Positions 1 to 7,460 of a DNA stretch of 12,358 nucleotides are shown one piece after another. A program made the translations under genes and the position numbers. Origin of the DNA: SAR324 cluster bacterium. GTDB taxonomy: Bacteria > SAR324 > NAC60-12. Below the pieces are notes generated by a model, which had not been told where the DNA came from, searched no databases, and saw only the letters and a list, made by a program, of their open reading frames with translations. The stretch spans positions 1 to 12,358 of the forward strand of contig JAKUUF010000038.1 of assembly GCA_022448705.1 (NCBI GenBank), read 5' to 3'. Positions within the stretch are counted from its first letter, which is position 1; the number at the start of each line of letters is the position of its first letter.

Positions 1-85
1 GAAGTTTCGAGAGTTTATTAACCCATTGACCTGATCATTCAACAACCTGGGATATAAAAAAGTCTGATAGAAAATCAATCAAGTA

Positions 86-94
86 TGGTATGAT
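86..94 (+). promoter_or_regulatory. Extended -10 promoter candidate for the DUF1330 gene
   Basis: The sequence TGG-TATGAT is an extended -10 element (TGn plus a hexamer matching TATAAT at five of six bases). It lies about 55 bases before the DUF1330 start codon. No convincing -35 hexamer stands 16-18 bases upstream, which is tolerated for extended -10 promoters. This is a pattern match only. Confidence 0.4.
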
Positions 95-148
95 TAGGCT
101 TAAGTTTATGTTTAAACACACACTGATGATTTTAAGCGAGAAAATTTT

Positions 149-436
149 ATGAGTGCATATGTAGTTGTTGAAATTGTGGTTAATAATCCGGAAGGATATG
201 AAGAATACAAAAGACTTGCTCCACCAACTTTAGCCAACTATGGAGGCAAATATATCACTCGGGGCGGAAGGGCTGAAAACCTCGAAGGAGACTGGCATCC
301 AAATCGAATAGTAATTCTCGAATTCAAAAGCGTTGAAAAGGCAAAGCAATGGCTTGATTCAGAAGAATATCAAGAAGCCAAAGCACTAAGGCACAAGTAT
401 GCCACATCCAATATGATTGTGGTGGAAGGCGTTTAA
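149..436 (+). CDS. DUF1330 family small protein
   Basis: This 95-residue protein matches the DUF1330 family of small dimeric alpha/beta-barrel (ferredoxin-like) proteins in length and layout. It opens with a beta strand (AYVVVEIVV, residues 3-11), followed by a helix containing the typical EGYEEYKRLAPPTL (15-28). A glycine-rich stretch GGKYITRGG (32-40) follows, then the strand RIVILEF (53-59) and the helix KAKQWLDSEEYQEAKALR (64-81). It has no signal peptide or membrane segment and should be cytosolic. No reaction is established for the family. The ATG at 149 begins exactly where homologues begin, but its ribosome-binding site (GCGAG) is weak. It is the only plus-strand gene in the left part and converges on the hydrolase gene at 492. 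Confidence 0.85.
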   Translation: MSAYVVVEIVVNNPEGYEEYKRLAPPTLANYGGKYITRGGRAENLEGDWHPNRIVILEFKSVEKAKQWLDSEEYQEAKALRHKYATSNMIVVEGV

Positions 437-456
437 GCTCTTTTTAGGTTTTGTAA

Positions 457-494
457 ATTAAAAACGGATGCAATTATGTTCTGCTTCTGCATCA
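457..494 (-). terminator. Weak terminator candidate after the penicillin amidase family gene
   Basis: On the minus strand, GATGCA (489-494, overlapping the TGA stop) can pair with TGCATC (467-472), and the stem is followed after two bases by TTTTT. The stem is only 6 bp and the loop is 16 nt, so it would be a poor intrinsic terminator. The position, directly after the stop in the 55-bp convergent gap, is what makes it worth recording. Confidence 0.3.
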
Positions 495-2894
495 TTCCGG
501 CAGGAAAATTAAGCGTGATGCTTGATTTGCAATAATGTCATCTCGGTTCATTCTCTGAGTACGGAATTTACCTGCAAGATAAAGCGGAGTTTGATCAGCA
601 TAATGCGGATCAAAAAAATAACCTGACTGGCCTGTAGGACTTATTCCATCAGAATTTTCTGCATCTGAAAAATCAATTACTCTACGTGTAGATGGACCAG
701 AGCTTACTTTAAGAGCCCTTGGACCATACTTATGACGCAGCTGGTTCAGAACTCCTTTGCTTCCAGGAACAGGATACGGGCCAAGATTAAATAACAAATT
801 CAATGGTTTTTTCCGCCCAAGCAGGTGCTGGATTTCCAACGTGTGTATCCTGCCCCACTCCCAGTTTTCCACAGACGTACCGTAATCTTGCTGAAGGCTC
901 TGCACTGTCTTGACCCATGCGGTACTTAGTATGTCCTGCCTGGTTTCAATTTTTTCTTTTGTATTCAAATTGTCCCACCATGGAGACTCCGGATTGCTAA
1001 GAATCCTGGGTATGCTTTTATCTGCCAGCGAAGTGCTGAGCAGAACCATTGTCCCCTTTTCCCCAATTTCATCAGCAAAGATACTGATGCTTAAATGGTA
1101 AAACAGGCGGTGATAAATTGTTGGACCAACAGCATCTTTTGAATGATTTCCATCCCAGTTGATAAAAGTTTCTGCAGCACTCTGGAAGACCTTGTCCCGT
1201 CCGGAAGATTCATTCAGTACTTCCAAAAAGTACTTCCTTAATCGTGGTATTCCCGGATGCTTTGTATCCAGCTGAATCTGCTGCATATCTGAGGTCGTCC
1301 AGTCATATTTTTCCTGTTTTAATAATTGGCTTAACCGGCGAGCCCTTGTTTCCGGTGCGTAGTACCCGGGCTCCAGTCCAGTTCCCATGTCTCCCGGCTG
1401 ATTATTGGCATTAAAAACAATTCCGGAGTCTGGGTTTACAGATTGAGGATTTCCGGAAAAGTCACGATAGCCCGTAAACTCGTCCTTTCCGCTGGCTCCA
1501 TCCAGGAAAATGAAAGAGTTAACATGAGAAGGGCGGATCAATAGCCGTGCAGCTGCCCACCAGGCAATGTTGCCCTCAGCATCTCCATAGCTGATATTCA
1601 ATCCAGGTGCATGCAGCTTGCTGACCGCTGCGTGAGTATCTGCCAAGGTTTTAGAGTGACCCAGTTCATAGAAAACCTGCTCTGTTGAATTTTCAAAATC
1701 CGAAAGCATCTGCCAGGAAAGCGCAACAGGCTGTTTAACGCTTTCTTTTACCGGCTCCAGCACATCGTTTATTACAGGACCGTGTCTTGAAATACGAATA
1801 CGCAGCGGATAATCTTCCCTGTCCCTGACCGGGATGGCTTCCTCAATGATTTTCAGGTCTTCCCAGTCATCACGAAACCAGACTTGATCGGGATTATCAG
1901 GATTTGAGCGTTCCAAATAAAAATCAAGATCATCATTTTGCAGCATGGTAACGCCCCATGCCATGCGGCGATTGTGCCCGATTATGGCAAATGGAATCCC
2001 GGCTATGTGATGACCATACAGTTCCCAATCCGGGGTTTTCAAATGTGCTTCATACCAGGTTGAAGGAGCGGCATACCCGATATGAGGATCGTTGGCCAAA
2101 ATCACTTTTCCAGATTTGGTACGTGAACCGGAAACTGCCCAGGCGTTGCTGCCAAAAAATGGAGGAACCTGAGAAAGTACATTTGCAATCTCAAATGAAA
2201 GCTCTGCTAATTCAAGCTCAGAACCTGAACTTTTGCCGGAGACATCTATTTTCGTGTCGTCCTTTGGCCAGTAAACAGCAAGATCCTTAAGGTAACCTGC
2301 GCCAAATGTGTTGTGAATATAACTAAGCAGGGGATCCTGCCTGACCGCATTGGTGAATGTATAGGACATGTAAACACCGGTGCAGATCAAATCCTTGATG
2401 GTATATTCTCGTTTAGGGATTCCCAACAGGGTGAATTCAATCGGTGCAGGCCCACCAGATACAAATGCATTCAGGCCGGACAGATAAGCTTTTAATGCAT
2501 CTTTAACATTTTGAGGATTTTTGTGGAAGTAGTCTTTGGCATAAGTTTCTGCAAAACGGCTGATACCGAGGGTGCGGAAATAGCGATCCGCGTCAAGCAT
2601 GTCCTCACCCAGAATTTCTGAAAGCCTTCCCTGGGCAACACGGATCATCAATTCCAGCTGGAACAGGCGGTCCTGTGCATGCAGGTAACCTAGGGCCAGG
2701 TATGCATCCTGTTCATTTTGCGCTTCGATGTGAGGAACTGCCCATTCATCGAATAAAACTTGTACCTTATGCTTTAAACCGGGAAGAACTATTTCACCTG
2801 AACGCTGAGGCAATTTAGTATGCAGATACCCATATCCGCCGGCAATTACAAGCAATGCCACAAGGCATAACCCGTAAATGAACTTTCGTAACAT
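492..2894 (-). CDS. Penicillin amidase family (Ntn) hydrolase, periplasmic
   Basis: This is an 800-residue protein of the penicillin amidase family, whose members cleave amide bonds of substrates such as beta-lactam side chains or acyl-homoserine lactones after self-cleaving into two chains. An N-terminal hydrophobic segment (residues 5-23, after MLRK) acts as a signal peptide or anchor. The alpha-chain motif YLHAQDRLFQLELMIR is at 70-85. The autoprocessing site FGSNAW (247-252) makes Ser249 the N-terminal nucleophile of the beta chain. SRHGPV (369-374) and NANNQP (495-500) carry the usual oxyanion and catalytic Asn positions. Length is normal for the family and the gene looks intact. The true substrate cannot be read from sequence. 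It starts 20 bp after the PilZ gene, so co-transcription is likely. Oddly, AGGAG abuts the ATG with no spacer, and an in-frame stop just upstream excludes an earlier start. Confidence 0.93.
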   Translation of the reverse strand: MLRKFIYGLCLVALLVIAGGYGYLHTKLPQRSGEIVLPGLKHKVQVLFDEWAVPHIEAQNEQDAYLALGYLHAQDRLFQLELMIRVAQGRLSEILGEDMLDADRYFRTLGISRFAETYAKDYFHKNPQNVKDALKAYLSGLNAFVSGGPAPIEFTLLGIPKREYTIKDLICTGVYMSYTFTNAVRQDPLLSYIHNTFGAGYLKDLAVYWPKDDTKIDVSGKSSGSELELAELSFEIANVLSQVPPFFGSNAWAVSGSRTKSGKVILANDPHIGYAAPSTWYEAHLKTPDWELYGHHIAGIPFAIIGHNRRMAWGVTMLQNDDLDFYLERSNPDNPDQVWFRDDWEDLKIIEEAIPVRDREDYPLRIRISRHGPVINDVLEPVKESVKQPVALSWQMLSDFENSTEQVFYELGHSKTLADTHAAVSKLHAPGLNISYGDAEGNIAWWAAARLLIRPSHVNSFIFLDGASGKDEFTGYRDFSGNPQSVNPDSGIVFNANNQPGDMGTGLEPGYYAPETRARRLSQLLKQEKYDWTTSDMQQIQLDTKHPGIPRLRKYFLEVLNESSGRDKVFQSAAETFINWDGNHSKDAVGPTIYHRLFYHLSISIFADEIGEKGTMVLLSTSLADKSIPRILSNPESPWWDNLNTKEKIETRQDILSTAWVKTVQSLQQDYGTSVENWEWGRIHTLEIQHLLGRKKPLNLLFNLGPYPVPGSKGVLNQLRHKYGPRALKVSSGPSTRRVIDFSDAENSDGISPTGQSGYFFDPHYADQTPLYLAGKFRTQRMNRDDIIANQASRLIFLPE

Positions 2895-2914
2895 CTCCTG
2901 TTGTCAGATATTGT

Positions 2915-4132
2915 TCAGGCGGCTTCCATACTTAATTTTCTACGATGCAGGTACTGATTAAGTTTCATGCGTGTCAGCATGTCCACATCACGGAACTCAC
3001 AGTGGATATCATTTAATCCTTCGTGTGAAACCACATCGAGCACTGAGACGGCCAGTTTTTTGCGCAGACTGGCATAAGGCAGATGGAAAAGAAAAACATC
3101 TTCCCTCTTTATTCCATCAGATGGCAGTTCTTTCAGCTGGACTTTAATTCCTCCGGCACTCATGTCTTTAATAATTCCGGAAAGCTTGGCATAATCACCC
3201 TTTCCCAGATCAAGCTGCCGGTCCATTTCAAACTGTCTGGCGGTCACCATTTCAAATTCCATTTCCAGATCAAGCTGAAGTCGTTCAGAAGTCCGTATAT
3301 GCAGCCTGCGTATATTGCTGGTGTGCTCCAAGATAACCGCGTTCAAATCCCTAACAAGTTGTCCAATGATTTTGAGCTTGAACTCATAATCTGCATCGTT
3401 TTCACGACGAATCTTGCAGTATAATTCTGTAAACTGCTTCATGTTTGCAGGACGACTTTTAACTTTTGGTGGCTTTATCAACAGCTCTGTCTCATTTGAA
3501 TCAAGGACATTACTCATGAAAACCACATTTTTTTCCTTATGGAGAATCTGACATTCCAGATGGGTTCCGGGCTCAAGCATTTGTGTGCAGATGAAGCCGG
3601 CTTTTGTGTTCTTAAAAGTGAACTGCAGTCCCTTACGAAGCATATATATTTTGTCCAGATCTGAATCTTTAAATTTCTCGGATTGTTTATACACCATTAC
3701 TGCATCTTCAAATTTCTGCGACGACATGATGATCGGCCCATGCTTTTTGGGATCTCTGGTATCAGTTAAGTCAAGAAAAAATTCGCGGTCCTCATCCTCT
3801 AAATTTCTAGCTTCAAATTCTGAATCAACCACCAGCTGAGCCTGGTCCTCTGCCAACTTATTAAGTCCATACTCAACTTTCTTTTTGTGAAGATAACGTA
3901 AAAGAACGATTCCTCCAATAATTGTTCCTACAAAAGAAAACGTTAAGAAATAAAAGCTTAAAGGAATTTCAGAGAGTGGAGGCATGGACTGGGCCAGGTT
4001 CTTCGTCTCTAGGTCCTTAAGAGTAAAATTCATCTCTCTTGGACTCCTGTCAATTCCGGACAAGAACCACCAGGCTGAAATTATCGATGTGAACTTCAGG
4101 AGTTTCTGCAGTGTTTTTAACGGTACAAACAT
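2915..4132 (-). CDS. Membrane-anchored YcgR-like PilZ domain protein
   Basis: This 405-residue protein has a membrane segment near residues 57-79 (IPLSFYFLTFSFVGTIIGG and onward) followed by KKK, then a charged linker (about 85-160). A YcgR-like N-terminal barrel spans about 160-265 (KIYMLRKGLQFTFKN, EPGTHLECQIL), and the C-terminal PilZ domain about 273-400. Both c-di-GMP-binding signatures are intact: RLHIR (276-280, RxxxR) and DMSAGG (323-328, DxSxxG). Proteins of this type sense c-di-GMP and often act on flagella or the envelope; that role here is inference. The start is uncertain. The listed ATG lies 43 bases after a good promoter but lacks a ribosome-binding site. Met34 (ATG at 4033) has AGGAG 10 bases upstream and would give 372 residues. 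The penicillin amidase family gene follows 20 bp downstream. Confidence 0.85.
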   Translation of the reverse strand: MFVPLKTLQKLLKFTSIISAWWFLSGIDRSPREMNFTLKDLETKNLAQSMPPLSEIPLSFYFLTFSFVGTIIGGIVLLRYLHKKKVEYGLNKLAEDQAQLVVDSEFEARNLEDEDREFFLDLTDTRDPKKHGPIIMSSQKFEDAVMVYKQSEKFKDSDLDKIYMLRKGLQFTFKNTKAGFICTQMLEPGTHLECQILHKEKNVVFMSNVLDSNETELLIKPPKVKSRPANMKQFTELYCKIRRENDADYEFKLKIIGQLVRDLNAVILEHTSNIRRLHIRTSERLQLDLEMEFEMVTARQFEMDRQLDLGKGDYAKLSGIIKDMSAGGIKVQLKELPSDGIKREDVFLFHLPYASLRKKLAVSVLDVVSHEGLNDIHCEFRDVDMLTRMKLNQYLHRRKLSMEAA

Positions 4133-4182
4133 TTTTGAATCAGAATCAGATGTAGCTGGTTTTAATTAACCTGATTAATTTG

Positions 4183-4210
4183 ATTATAGAAATAAAGATG
4201 AACAGGTGAA
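4183..4210 (-). promoter_or_regulatory. Sigma70-type promoter for the PilZ gene, with A/T-rich upstream element
   Basis: On the minus strand, TTCACC (4205-4210) is followed by a 16-base spacer and a perfect TATAAT (4183-4188). Immediately upstream is the A/T palindrome AAAAATTAAATTTTT (4209-4223), which overlaps the -35 by two bases and resembles an UP element. The predicted transcript would start near 4176. This separates the PilZ-hydrolase pair from pheA. Confidence 0.6.
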
Positions 4211-4248
4211 AAATTTAATTTTTTAATTCTACTATGTATACGCATCCG

Positions 4249-5100
4249 TCATGCCAATCTGTCGATCAGGTCATAACTTCCCAGCACTTTGTAATTAAAC
4301 TTTGTAACCCGCATGACATCAAGACAGGCTTCAGTGTGTTCTGTATTATAAAAATCCACATAAAAAACATATGCCCACGGGGTATCCTTTGCAGGCCTGG
4401 ACTCAAGCCTGCAAAGATTTATCTGAAAAAGATTGAACACACTTAAGAGTTCGTACAGAAGGCCCGAGCGGTCTTCCTGGAACTCTACATAAAGGGATGT
4501 TTTTTTGCATGAAAAATCATGTTCTTCATTTTCCTGACGGGGCCGTACAACCAGAAAACGGGTCGTATTATTATGATAGTCCTGAATTCCGGTAGCCACC
4601 TTCCATTCAGGATATGAATCTGCAAAAGAAGCAGGGACAATTGCAGCCAAAGCTCCGTTATCAGACTTAATTGCCTGAAGAAATTGAATTCCCGAATCTA
4701 CATTGCTTCTTGTTAATTGATTCTGGGGTTCTGTCAGATTTTTAGAAAGAAATTTACTGCTTTGTTCCAGTGCCTGAGGGTGGGCAAAACATAGCTTGAC
4801 GTCTTCCAGTGCCACGTTTGCGAGCAAGGAATATTCAATCAGTAAATTGATCTCTCCCAGGATAACCAATTTATTACTGACCAGTGAGTCCTGAACCTGT
4901 GCCACGGTTCCTGCAACAGAATTTTCAATAGGAACCACTGCTACAGAATCCGGGTCTTCCGTTACTCTGAAAAGAGCTTCTGCAAAAGTGCCTGTATAAG
5001 TAACAATGACTCCATCTCCGCGGATTTTCTGGGCGGCCTCATCGCTAAACGTTCCTTCAGGCCCCAGCGTAAAAATTTGGGAACAATTATCTAGCTGCAT
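4249..5100 (-). CDS. pheA: Prephenate dehydratase, monofunctional (PheA)
   Basis: This enzyme converts prephenate to phenylpyruvate, the last specific step before transamination to phenylalanine, in the cytosol. The 283-residue protein has the two-lobed dehydratase domain at about 7-185. Seen there are the N-terminal LGPEGTFSDEAA (12-23), VPIENS (56-61), HPQALEQ (107-113) and the catalytic TTRF (179-182). A C-terminal ACT domain (about 200-280) includes ESRP (233-236), the Phe-binding signature, which implies feedback inhibition by phenylalanine. There is no chorismate mutase domain, unlike the fused PheA of enteric bacteria. The length fits the monofunctional family. It lies 74 bp downstream of rpmB on the same strand without an obvious terminator between them, so it may be read through from the rpmB promoter. 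Only a weak ribosome-binding site (GGAT) precedes the ATG. Confidence 0.95.
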   Translation of the reverse strand: MQLDNCSQIFTLGPEGTFSDEAAQKIRGDGVIVTYTGTFAEALFRVTEDPDSVAVVPIENSVAGTVAQVQDSLVSNKLVILGEINLLIEYSLLANVALEDVKLCFAHPQALEQSSKFLSKNLTEPQNQLTRSNVDSGIQFLQAIKSDNGALAAIVPASFADSYPEWKVATGIQDYHNNTTRFLVVRPRQENEEHDFSCKKTSLYVEFQEDRSGLLYELLSVFNLFQINLCRLESRPAKDTPWAYVFYVDFYNTEHTEACLDVMRVTKFNYKVLGSYDLIDRLA

Positions 5101-5174
5101 TTATCCAACGGCTATTAGGTAAGCAATATCCGGCTGTGTTGAGCATTTTATGCCGGCTGGATGGGAAATTGGTG

Positions 5175-5366
5175 TCAGGCGGCGATTGTTTTACCTGAAC
5201 GTATGCATTGGGCGCACACTCGAGTTTTTTTACGATTTCCTCCCGGTTTTAGGATTCGTACAGTTTGTAAATTCGGCATCCAGCGTCTTTTTGTTCTGTT
5301 GTTGGCGTGACTGACCCGATTTCCATTAGCAGGAGTTTTTCCGCAAATTTCGCATTTTGATGACAT
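5175..5366 (-). CDS. rpmB: 50S ribosomal protein L28, zinc-ribbon form
   Basis: This 63-residue protein is L28, a component of the large ribosomal subunit. The family signature is clear: CEICGKTPANGNRVSHANNRTKRRW leads into the PNLQTVRI strand (31-38), then a basic RKKTRV segment. Four cysteines in two CxxC pairs (Cys5, Cys8, Cys51, Cys54) form a zinc ribbon, so this is the zinc-binding (C+) version rather than a zinc-free paralogue. Length is normal. A promoter candidate and an operator-like palindrome lie directly upstream. It sits between parC and pheA as a single gene rather than beside rpmG, its frequent partner in other bacteria. Confidence 0.97.
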   Translation of the reverse strand: MSSKCEICGKTPANGNRVSHANNRTKRRWMPNLQTVRILKPGGNRKKTRVCAQCIRSGKTIAA

Positions 5367-5385
5367 TGTGATTTTTCGGCTTACT

Positions 5386-5407
5386 GTTTAAACAATATTG
5401 TTTGAAC
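5386..5407. promoter_or_regulatory. 22-bp near-perfect palindrome at the rpmB transcription start
   Basis: The core AAACAATATTGTTT (5390-5403) is a perfect 14-bp palindrome. It extends to 22 bp (5386-5407) with a single mismatched pair (T5389/G5404) inside flanking GTT/AAC arms. It lies two bases downstream of the predicted rpmB -10, so it would cover the transcription start, a classic repressor position. No known operator consensus is recognised with confidence. Confidence 0.45.
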
Positions 5408-5409
5408 TG

Positions 5410-5438
5410 ATGTTAATATTTTTAATGGAAATTTGCAA
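5410..5438 (-). promoter_or_regulatory. Sigma70-type promoter candidate for rpmB
   Basis: On the minus strand, TTGCAA (5433-5438) is followed by exactly 17 bases and TAACAT (5410-5415). Both hexamers match consensus at four of six bases. The predicted start near 5403 leaves a leader of roughly 37 bases before the rpmB ATG. A perfect TATAAT also occurs at 5442-5447, overlapping the parC stop codon, and could serve instead. Confidence 0.45.
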
Positions 5439-5442
5439 TTTA

Positions 5443-7392
5443 TTATAATTCAGAAACTTCATGCAAAGGAAGGGGTTCCTGTTCCTCCAGCCTGTCTGTA
5501 ACCACTTTCACACTCTGCACAGACTTGCTGGAAACCTTGTTCCCCCTGGCCTGAATTCCTTTTACAGCAAGATCATCCAAATCAAATATTAGACTTGATT
5601 TGCGGAGTCTGGGCCTCGGGACAAAGGAGGTTTCAACTCTAATTCCATCCCCGTGGCTCAAATGCAGGATTTTTGCTCCTTTTTTGGTGGGAAACAAATT
5701 ATATTCCCGGTCAATAATAAACTTTTCCACACGGAAACGTTTCGCATAACAAACCTGACTCGCCCCTTCCCAGTAAACAATGTTGTGTACCTTATTTGAA
5801 TCCAGTTTTTCAACGCTTATCGCGTTTTTTCCAATAAACTGTTTTTCTGGGACACGGATAACCTGGTATGTACCATCCTTGCGAATAACTACTATTTTGT
5901 CATATGGAGAGCAAAAAATAGAAGTACTTCCCTGCTTTACATTCAAACCCAAAAATCCTTCTTTACGGTCCCAGCCCACTTTTTGCTTCTCAGCCACATC
6001 CTGAACTCGGATTTCGTCAAAGCTCTTTATTCTGGTTCGGCGAGGATAATCTGAACCATATTTCTCCTTAATTTTTTCCAGATATGAAATCGTGTAGCCA
6101 GTGATATTTTTCAGAGATTTATTTATAGAGCTGATTTTAACTTTTAATTTGTCAAGTTCTGTCTGGCTTTCTTTCTGATCATATCTTGTTATTCGTTTAA
6201 TCTGCAATGTCAGCAGTTTTTCGATATCTTCCTGTTCAATGGGGAATGGAAGAATTGACTCAATATGAAGTACAGCTTTTCTGACCACTTGAAGAGCCTC
6301 CTCATAAGAATCACAGGTCTCCAGTTTCTTATAAAGTTTTTCTCCAATGAAATACATTTCCATTCTGCGTTGATGCCATTTTTGCTTTGTCTGCTGAAGA
6401 GATAGCGTCAATTCCTGCTTCAGCAGGTCTTTCAGCCGCAGGGTATTGCGTTTCAATACTTCACTTGTATTCAGCTGCACCGGCTGGTTGTCCTGAATCA
6501 AAAGCATATTGACTGAAATGGAGACTTCACATTGAGTGAAGGCGTACAGTAATTTAAGTAACTTTTCAGCATCCATCCCCCTGGCGGCTTTCAACTCAAT
6601 TTCAACAGTCTCTGCGGTAAAGTTATCTATTGAGGATAATTTGAATTTGCCTTTATTCACAGCATCCTGGATGGACTGAATCAACGATTCAGTGGTCACG
6701 CCAAATGGCAATTCACGTACAGTTAATAATTTGTCATCGGTTATCTCTATTTTTGCACGAACTCGAACCTTGCCGTTACCGTCCTCATATTCACTTGCAT
6801 CAAGCATCCCTCCACTGAGAAAATCAGGCCGCAGCTTAAAGGATTTATTTTGTAGAAAAGCAATTTGCGCGTCGATAATTTCATTGATATTATGTGGTAA
6901 TATTCTAGTTGACATTCCAACGGCAATCCCTTCAGCGCCAAAAAGCAGGGAGAGAGGAAGTTTGCAGGGTAATACCACCGGCTCCTTATTTCTTCCGTCA
7001 TAGCTTTCAGCATATTCAGTCAGCTCTGTATTAAAGAGAGTCTCCTTTGCCAGTGGGGTCAGACGTGCCTCAATATATCTTGATGCAGAAGCAGGGTCAC
7101 CAGTAAGCAGGTTCCCGAAATTCCCCTGTTTTTCGATCACATATTCCTTGTTGGCCATCACAACCAGTGCTGATCCTATAGCCGCATCTCCATGCGGATG
7201 CAGTTTCATGGTTTCTCCAACAATATTTGCCACCTTGTTGAACTTACCGTCATCAATTTCATTCATTGTATGCAGAATACGACGCTGCACAGGTTTGAGG
7301 CCATCTTCAATGTCCGGAATTGCACGGTCCTTAATCACATAGGAGGCGTACTCCAGGAAATTCTGATCCATCAAAGGTTTGAGATATCTCAT
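5443..7392 (-). CDS. parC: DNA topoisomerase IV subunit A (ParC-like), short form
   Basis: This is the DNA-cleaving subunit of a type IIA topoisomerase, which with a ParE partner decatenates and relaxes DNA. The 649-residue protein opens with the family signature: YASYVIKDRAIPDIEDGLKP (15-34), then VQRRIL. KLHPHGDAAIG (63-73) is the recognition helix, and SRYIEARL (104-111) carries the catalytic Tyr106. The tower and coiled-coil regions run to about 477. The C-terminal domain (about 478-625) holds only part of a beta-pinwheel, and no GyrA-box (QRRGGKG) is seen, so ParC is more likely than GyrA. It resembles the short forms of Bacteroidetes and Chlamydia. Residues aligning with GyrA Ser83 and Asp87 are Ala70 and Ser74. 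No parE is in the window. The ATG at 7392 lacks a clear ribosome-binding site; Met8 is an alternative. Confidence 0.88.
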   Translation of the reverse strand: MRYLKPLMDQNFLEYASYVIKDRAIPDIEDGLKPVQRRILHTMNEIDDGKFNKVANIVGETMKLHPHGDAAIGSALVVMANKEYVIEKQGNFGNLLTGDPASASRYIEARLTPLAKETLFNTELTEYAESYDGRNKEPVVLPCKLPLSLLFGAEGIAVGMSTRILPHNINEIIDAQIAFLQNKSFKLRPDFLSGGMLDASEYEDGNGKVRVRAKIEITDDKLLTVRELPFGVTTESLIQSIQDAVNKGKFKLSSIDNFTAETVEIELKAARGMDAEKLLKLLYAFTQCEVSISVNMLLIQDNQPVQLNTSEVLKRNTLRLKDLLKQELTLSLQQTKQKWHQRRMEMYFIGEKLYKKLETCDSYEEALQVVRKAVLHIESILPFPIEQEDIEKLLTLQIKRITRYDQKESQTELDKLKVKISSINKSLKNITGYTISYLEKIKEKYGSDYPRRTRIKSFDEIRVQDVAEKQKVGWDRKEGFLGLNVKQGSTSIFCSPYDKIVVIRKDGTYQVIRVPEKQFIGKNAISVEKLDSNKVHNIVYWEGASQVCYAKRFRVEKFIIDREYNLFPTKKGAKILHLSHGDGIRVETSFVPRPRLRKSSLIFDLDDLAVKGIQARGNKVSSKSVQSVKVVTDRLEEQEPLPLHEVSEL

Positions 7393-7432
7393 AGTATATT
7401 TTCGAATTTAGGCATTGATTAGCTGTTAATCC

Positions 7433-7460
7433 ATTATAATCAGCAACTTTTGTCGGTTAA
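7433..7460 (-). promoter_or_regulatory. Sigma70-type promoter candidate for parC
   Basis: On the minus strand, TTAACC (7455-7460) overlaps the serA stop codon and is followed by 16 bases and a perfect TATAAT (7433-7438). The -35 matches consensus at four of six bases. The element lies about 41 bases before the parC ATG and would give it transcription independent of serA. Confidence 0.5.

Noticed and set aside
3083..3424. A 113-codon plus-strand open frame inside the PilZ gene
   Set aside because: It lies wholly opposite the PilZ coding region, shows no recognisable domain and has no ribosome-binding site. It is a shadow of the opposite strand.
6692..7013. Open frames on both strands inside parC, up to 103 codons
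   Set aside because: The parC frame is fully explained by conserved topoisomerase sequence through this stretch. The others have low-complexity, Ser/Pro/Leu-rich products typical of antisense or shifted frames.
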